64,000 bases of DNA, taken from Distichodus sexfasciatus (Eukaryota > Chordata > Actinopteri > Characiformes > Distichodontidae). Each line of letters starts with the position of its first letter. Within the stretch, counting starts at the first letter, position 1. The stretch covers positions 1 to 64,000 of the forward strand of contig JAVGVS010000887.1 of NCBI GenBank assembly GCA_032718565.1, given 5' to 3'. Under the pieces are notes generated by a model. The model worked only from the letters and a program-made list of their open reading frames with translations. It ran no database searches and was not told where the DNA came from. Positions 60,086 to 64,000 of this stretch are shown piece by piece. Position numbers and translations under genes: made by a program.

Positions 60086-63000
60086 ATATCCATCCATCCA
60101 TCCATCCATCCATCTATCGTTCCAGCATGCATGTGTCTTTGGATGAACATGTTTTCTTCAGTTGGAGTTGGTGGATTTTAGTGGATTTCATTTTTACTTT
60201 TACTTTTAAAATCTGTACTAAATATTTGCTAAAAGTATCAACCAACGTGTAGGTCAGTGTCGCCGGTATTCATATATCACACCAAATTGTGCAACTACAG
60301 CAATATTACTATTCTGTCGCCTGTATTATCAGATAGTGTCCTTTAGTAACAAGGGGAGTTGCTGTACTTCATACAGAATGTAAGTGTTGTGATCGATGTT
60401 TTAAGGCACCAAAATGAACTTCGGTTAACTATGTTATGTGGCATATTTTTTATGGCTTTTAGTGCTTTATTACTATTATTTTATCACAAAATATCATGTG
60501 GAGATGTTGTTAGGATAGGTAAGAAAAAAAGTGATTTTTATTTACGTCACGTCTGTAGAGTAAAAGCTTGTTGATTATACACAAACAGATGAGTTACGAA
60601 CAGAAATATTTCACCTAAAAAGTACAACTAGGTGGCAAGATGAAGTGAGCAGTGTGTACAGGAATTAGTTTTAGACATCTCTAATAAAATGGCCCGTGTG
60701 TAGGATTAGTGTGTGTGTGTTTGTGTGTATGAGTGTGTGTTTTGGGGGGAAAATGAGCAAATGTACAATTGCATCACGTTTTCACCGATATCTCTGTGTT
60801 CCAACACTCCTCCCAACAAACCCTTGACCCTGAGCATGAGCAAGTTTACCTGAAAACACAAATTTTTCACGTGCACTGGGAGGCTCACGTGCCAGAAAAC
60901 TAGGACAAATTGTGTCCCTCGAATTCAACCTGGCGTTTCTTGTGTTTTTTGTCTCCCTCGTGCTAACATGGACGCTGAGTCTCCGTTGTTTGTTCTGCCT
61001 TGTAGGGAACTTGTCCCTAATAGTACAGAGAACGCCAGGTAAGTAACGTTATAGTTTTTGTTTCAACATCATGTCATGTTTCTGACCACGTTGTCAGTCT
61101 GTAAGTCATTCATTCATAAATTTGTGTATAATTGTGTTACCAGTCAAAGGTTTTGGGATCCACTAGGCTTTTTTTTTTTACATTTGAAGGTACTCACTTA
61201 ATGTTTACCATATTTTTAAACCATAAATGTCATTAAAAAAAATCTTTGGAGTGGAGATTGGTGCATCAAAAATGTCTGACCAATGAGTCTGTTTATAGTA
61301 ATCTTTCTGATCCAAAAATTCAACTCACTTTACCCAAATATAGGTTTTTAAAGTCAAAGGACACCCCAAAATGTGACCATTCCAGCACATCACCAGTTAA
61401 TTCAATGTCAGACACATGCTGTTACTTACTCTTCACATAGTGTATATTTTCTTTCATAGTCGTTCACTCAACAACCTTCCAATGCTTAACAAGAATTAAA
61501 AAATGTAGTTTATGAATCGGAAAAGTGGTCCAAAAACGATTGATTGTTATTGGTGTGTGCGTTATTGGATGCATTCACATCATAAATGTTTAAACATGGC
61601 ACAATGCCACTTTAATAATGATAATAATGATATCTCATAAACAACACGCAAATAAAGTTGTAAAAGTGACAAATGTTCACTGATGAATTCTGAAATAAAT
61701 TTGCGACAAACGCACACACCTTTAAATGTGTAGCTGCAATATCTTGCAAAACCTCAACACTTTCAAGTTATCTGGACACTTACAAAAACAAAATCTTTCC
61801 TGCAGGTTTGCAGTAAACTTGTGGTTAATTTGTGAAAATAAAAAAAATAGTGCCACAAGTTTGCTAATGTCAGCCACCAGTAGCACACTTGCGACAAACG
61901 TGTTCACCAGTGATTCGCCAAAACAAACGTGTAGTGAACTTTTGGTGACAAATTTGCCAAGTGCATAGGTTTTCCCAAGGTTTGCTAGAAGTCCACTGCA
62001 AGTTTGCCTCAAACTTAATTTGCATGTGAAAATATGCTGCAAAATTTGGAACAACATTGCCAAACGTTAACGGCAAAACATTTTTGGAAGTGTCATTGAC
62101 GACCAATGCGACCAATGGTATTTACGACTTCCTGTCTGTGTTTGTGCAAAAAAGGACATTGTTTGTAACTAACAGATAATTATTGTTGCCATTTCAATGT
62201 TCACAGTTATTCACAAGTTGTCAAGAATCATTGATCAAGTGTCATTTCCCAAGATTATTCATGTCCGTGGTATTGTTGTTTTGATGCTCCATGTTGCTTG
62301 TGATATTCCTCTTGCTGATATCCAGATAAATACTACACTTCTGCATAACGAGACTTTTGAGCAGGATTTTGCTTATTAGCACTATGAATGTTAACAACAT
62401 TAGCAGACGTTGTGATGGCGATTTAGACCTGATTTGTCATTTCTTGTGCCCATTTCAGTCCCAACAGAGCTACAGGAGGTGCAGAAGCCAGTCTGGCCGA
62501 GAGCTCAGAGTTTCTCTCCAACAACGATGACAAGAAAGCACCTCGCTTCACGGACGTAAGTCAAGATTCTGTTTTTTTATTCAGTTCCAAGCCTAGACTA
62601 AATCTTAATACCTTTTTAAATATTGTAATACCATTTACCAGGGATTAAAGTTCTTCGTCGCTACCGCGGATTTCCGTCCTTAGGACTGTGATGTAATGAA
62701 TTTCCGTCAGTCGAACTCATATTTCAGATAGATGCAGAGCTCGCGGCTCTCACGCGGGATGCTCCAGCTCAGTTAAATCTTCCCTTTTATTACAGTCAAA
62801 ACTCATATTTTAGCTGATGTCCAGAGTTCTACTCACAGTATACGCCGCAGGGATCCAAAATTATTTTCAGTCACACGGCATTTATGAGCTTTAATCCCTG
62901 ATTTAACTAATGATATATACGTCTTAAACATTGATCAGAACCAATCATCCACCTTTCCTCCATCTTTGACCTTCAGTGCTAAAAATGACCAAATCACGCA

Positions 63001-63509
63001 GAATGTTCAACGTGAAATATTACCAGTCTTACGTGATATGCACTGTTAATTTTCTAACACTGAAAGTTAATGAAGATGAAGATAAATCTTGAAGTTGTCT
63101 GGAACTGAGCACCATTGACGACGCTGATCAATCAGCAGCATTTATATGACCATAAGTTGTCATTTTAATGTTCAGTGTTTTAATGTTTACTGTTATTCAA
63201 GTTGCCATGTATCATTAATATAAATGTGCGAAAATTACCACGATATGCATTGAAACGCGTTCCTAATTTTTTAACATTGAAATTCATTGAAATGTATTTC
63301 CTTCAGTGATCTTCAATGGCAACAAAGTTTACCAATGTCGTGAAATATATCTTTGATGCACTCTTTGGCATGTGCTTTGCCTCTTTTAACCAGTTTGAGG
63401 GGAAGACTTCGTTCGGCATGTCGGTCTTCAACCTGGGAAACGCCATCATGGGGAGTGGAATTCTAGGATTGGCGTACGCCATGGCCAACACCGGCATCGT
63501 CCTGTTTTT
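57828..63509 (+). CDS. slc38a3: Sodium-coupled neutral amino acid transporter 3, 5' part
   Basis: Coding exons: 57828-57937 (ATG within an exon beginning 57772), 61006-61038, 62459-62555, 63394-63509; phases 2,2,0 and then 2 at the last donor. They read MDQAPAEMNAIPNGKG.., QELVPNSTENARS, ..ESSEFLSNNDDKKAPRFTD and FEGKTSFGMSVFNLGNAIMG with SGILGLAYAMANTGIVLF. ELVPN, FTD, FEGKTSFGMSVFNL and GILGLAYAMANTGI are the N-terminal landmarks of SNAT3. The last exon holds the first transmembrane helix with the family's unwound GSGILGL motif. SNAT3 is a plasma-membrane, Na+-coupled, H+-antiporting glutamine/histidine/asparagine carrier. The close relative SNAT5 fits less well (no ELVPN, AHTG in place of ANTG). 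The remaining ten or so helices are beyond the right edge. Teleosts often have a and b copies; I cannot tell which this is. Confidence 0.88.
58303..59025 (+). mobile_element. hAT-like GGATGCAC element, uninterrupted copy
   Basis: Left end GGATGCACGATGAGGGAATT with GGCCGATACCGAT; right end ATATCGGGCAAATCTACGCA, TCGGTCCAATACCGATT and ATCATGCGTCCCT, giving inverted GGATGCACGAT / ATCATGCGTCC termini. Located in the intron between coding exons 1 and 2 of slc38a3. Short terminal remnants of the same type are at 7355 and 53815. Confidence 0.6.
59732..60113. repeat. Compound TCTA / ATCC / TCTG tetranucleotide repeat
   Basis: (TCTA)n 59732-59800, degenerate CCAT/ATCC sequence to 59996, (TCTA)n to 60042, (TCTG)n to 60084 and (CATC)n to 60113. 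Confidence 0.95.
61720..62110 (-). mobile_element. Dispersed repeat, reverse copy of 28545-28850
   Basis: Matches the nested segment at 28.6 kb in reverse complement (GCTAGAAGTCCACTGCAAG, GTCAGCCACCAGTAGCA, ACTTACAAAAACAAAATC). Located in the slc38a3 intron before exon 62459. Confidence 0.55.
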
Positions 63510-64000
63510 GTGAGTTATTTCTCAGTTTTGAAACATATTCTCTGAGTATTTAGGGTTGTAACAACACCTTCGACTCACTCAATAGATATTTATTATATAT
63601 TTATTAATAGTTAACCCTGAAAACACACCATTTTCACAGTAAAATTAAGTTCTTATTTCTCTACAAAGTTATACACAGTTTTTTCTTGCCATTTTTACTT
63701 TCGTTTGTTATGGTAGTTTTTTGAGGAAGCGAGCTGAAATTTCAAGAAACATAGTGAGAAATTCGAGAGATTCGAGAGATTTTAGACTTTTTAAAGTCAT
63801 ACATTTCCAAAAATAAAGACGTAAATATAGACGTAAACAGAAACTTGGATATTTTCTAACTTTGTAAGATCGGACAATGTTAATTAATATCCCACTTTAA
63901 TCTAGTAAGTCTATGACTTCAGTTGAGGACATTTGGACTTTTTTTTCCTCACAAATTTATGATGACAGCGTCAGAGATTATCTGTGTTTTTTCTTGTAAA
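63510..64000 (+). other. slc38a3 intron, runs off the window
   Basis: Starts with the donor GTGAGTTATT at 63510. No further exon seen before the edge. Confidence 0.6.

Noticed and set aside
63308..63393. MATKFTNVVKYIFDALFG as the N-terminus of the transporter
   Set aside because: It is intron sequence read through into the exon at 63394; the 62555 donor and 63393 acceptor join FTD to FEGKTSF exactly as in the family.
1..64000. CRISPR arrays, operons, tRNA or rRNA genes
   Set aside because: The sequence is eukaryotic; direct repeats seen are micro- or minisatellites without spacers, and tRNA-like boxes belong to SINEs.

Overview
The window reads as teleost fish nuclear DNA. It has intron-rich genes with GT/AG splice sites and multi-exon immunoglobulin-superfamily receptors. 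It also carries Tc1/mariner, PIF/Harbinger, hAT-like and L2/Rex1-like elements, tRNA-derived SINEs and very many CA/GT, GA, GATA and TTA microsatellites. I cannot fix the species. All homology calls are by eye.

Layout. (1) 0.5-12.9 kb, minus strand: two tandem paralogues of a teleost-type two-Ig-domain membrane receptor, A and B. Both have the same 12-exon plan: signal peptide, linker, D1, D2, two Pro/Thr stalk exons, a TM exon and short tail exons ending in a Y-x-T-I tail. Copy A is open over nearly its whole length. Copy B has several indels and looks like a pseudogene. Mobile debris separates them (6.5-8.2 kb and 9.0-9.5 kb). (2) 13.3-15.4 kb: a hAT-like element carrying a nested insertion, then a 152-bp tandem duplication. 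(3) 16.5-19.1 kb, plus strand: a complete five-exon CD200-receptor-like gene. It has a lysine in the membrane segment and almost no cytoplasmic tail, the layout of an activating receptor. (4) 19.4-24.6 kb: a decayed Tc1 abuts an internally deleted Harbinger, followed by an L2/Rex1-like LINE fragment inside hAT-like ends. (5) 25.0-25.5 kb, plus strand: a single-exon coding region for a small protein with an N-myristoylation-like start, family not recognised. (6) 27-42 kb: mostly non-coding, with dispersed repeats, a CTCF-like site, an orphan CpG/YY1-type start site and two GC-richer blocks that could be regulatory. (7) 42.0-64.0 kb, plus strand: the 5' part of slc38a3 (SNAT3, system N glutamine transporter). 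This comprises a probable promoter and non-coding first exon at 42.0-42.24 kb, a roughly 15.5-kb first intron, and coding exons at 57.8, 61.0, 62.5 and 63.4 kb. The gene runs off the right edge.

Most notable observations: a 13-copy, 44-bp tandem array in the presumed first intron of slc38a3 (47.27-47.85 kb), where every unit carries a close match to the CTCF core in the same orientation; the activating-type CD200R-like receptor; and the one-intact, one-broken pair of Ig receptors, where the intact copy has a phase mismatch that an alternative splice acceptor would repair.

The left 26 kb appears to be an immune-receptor cluster and the right third a transporter gene. A lone CTCF-like motif at 27.2 kb and the array at 47.3 kb lie between or inside these blocks and could matter for insulation. 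That link is inference.
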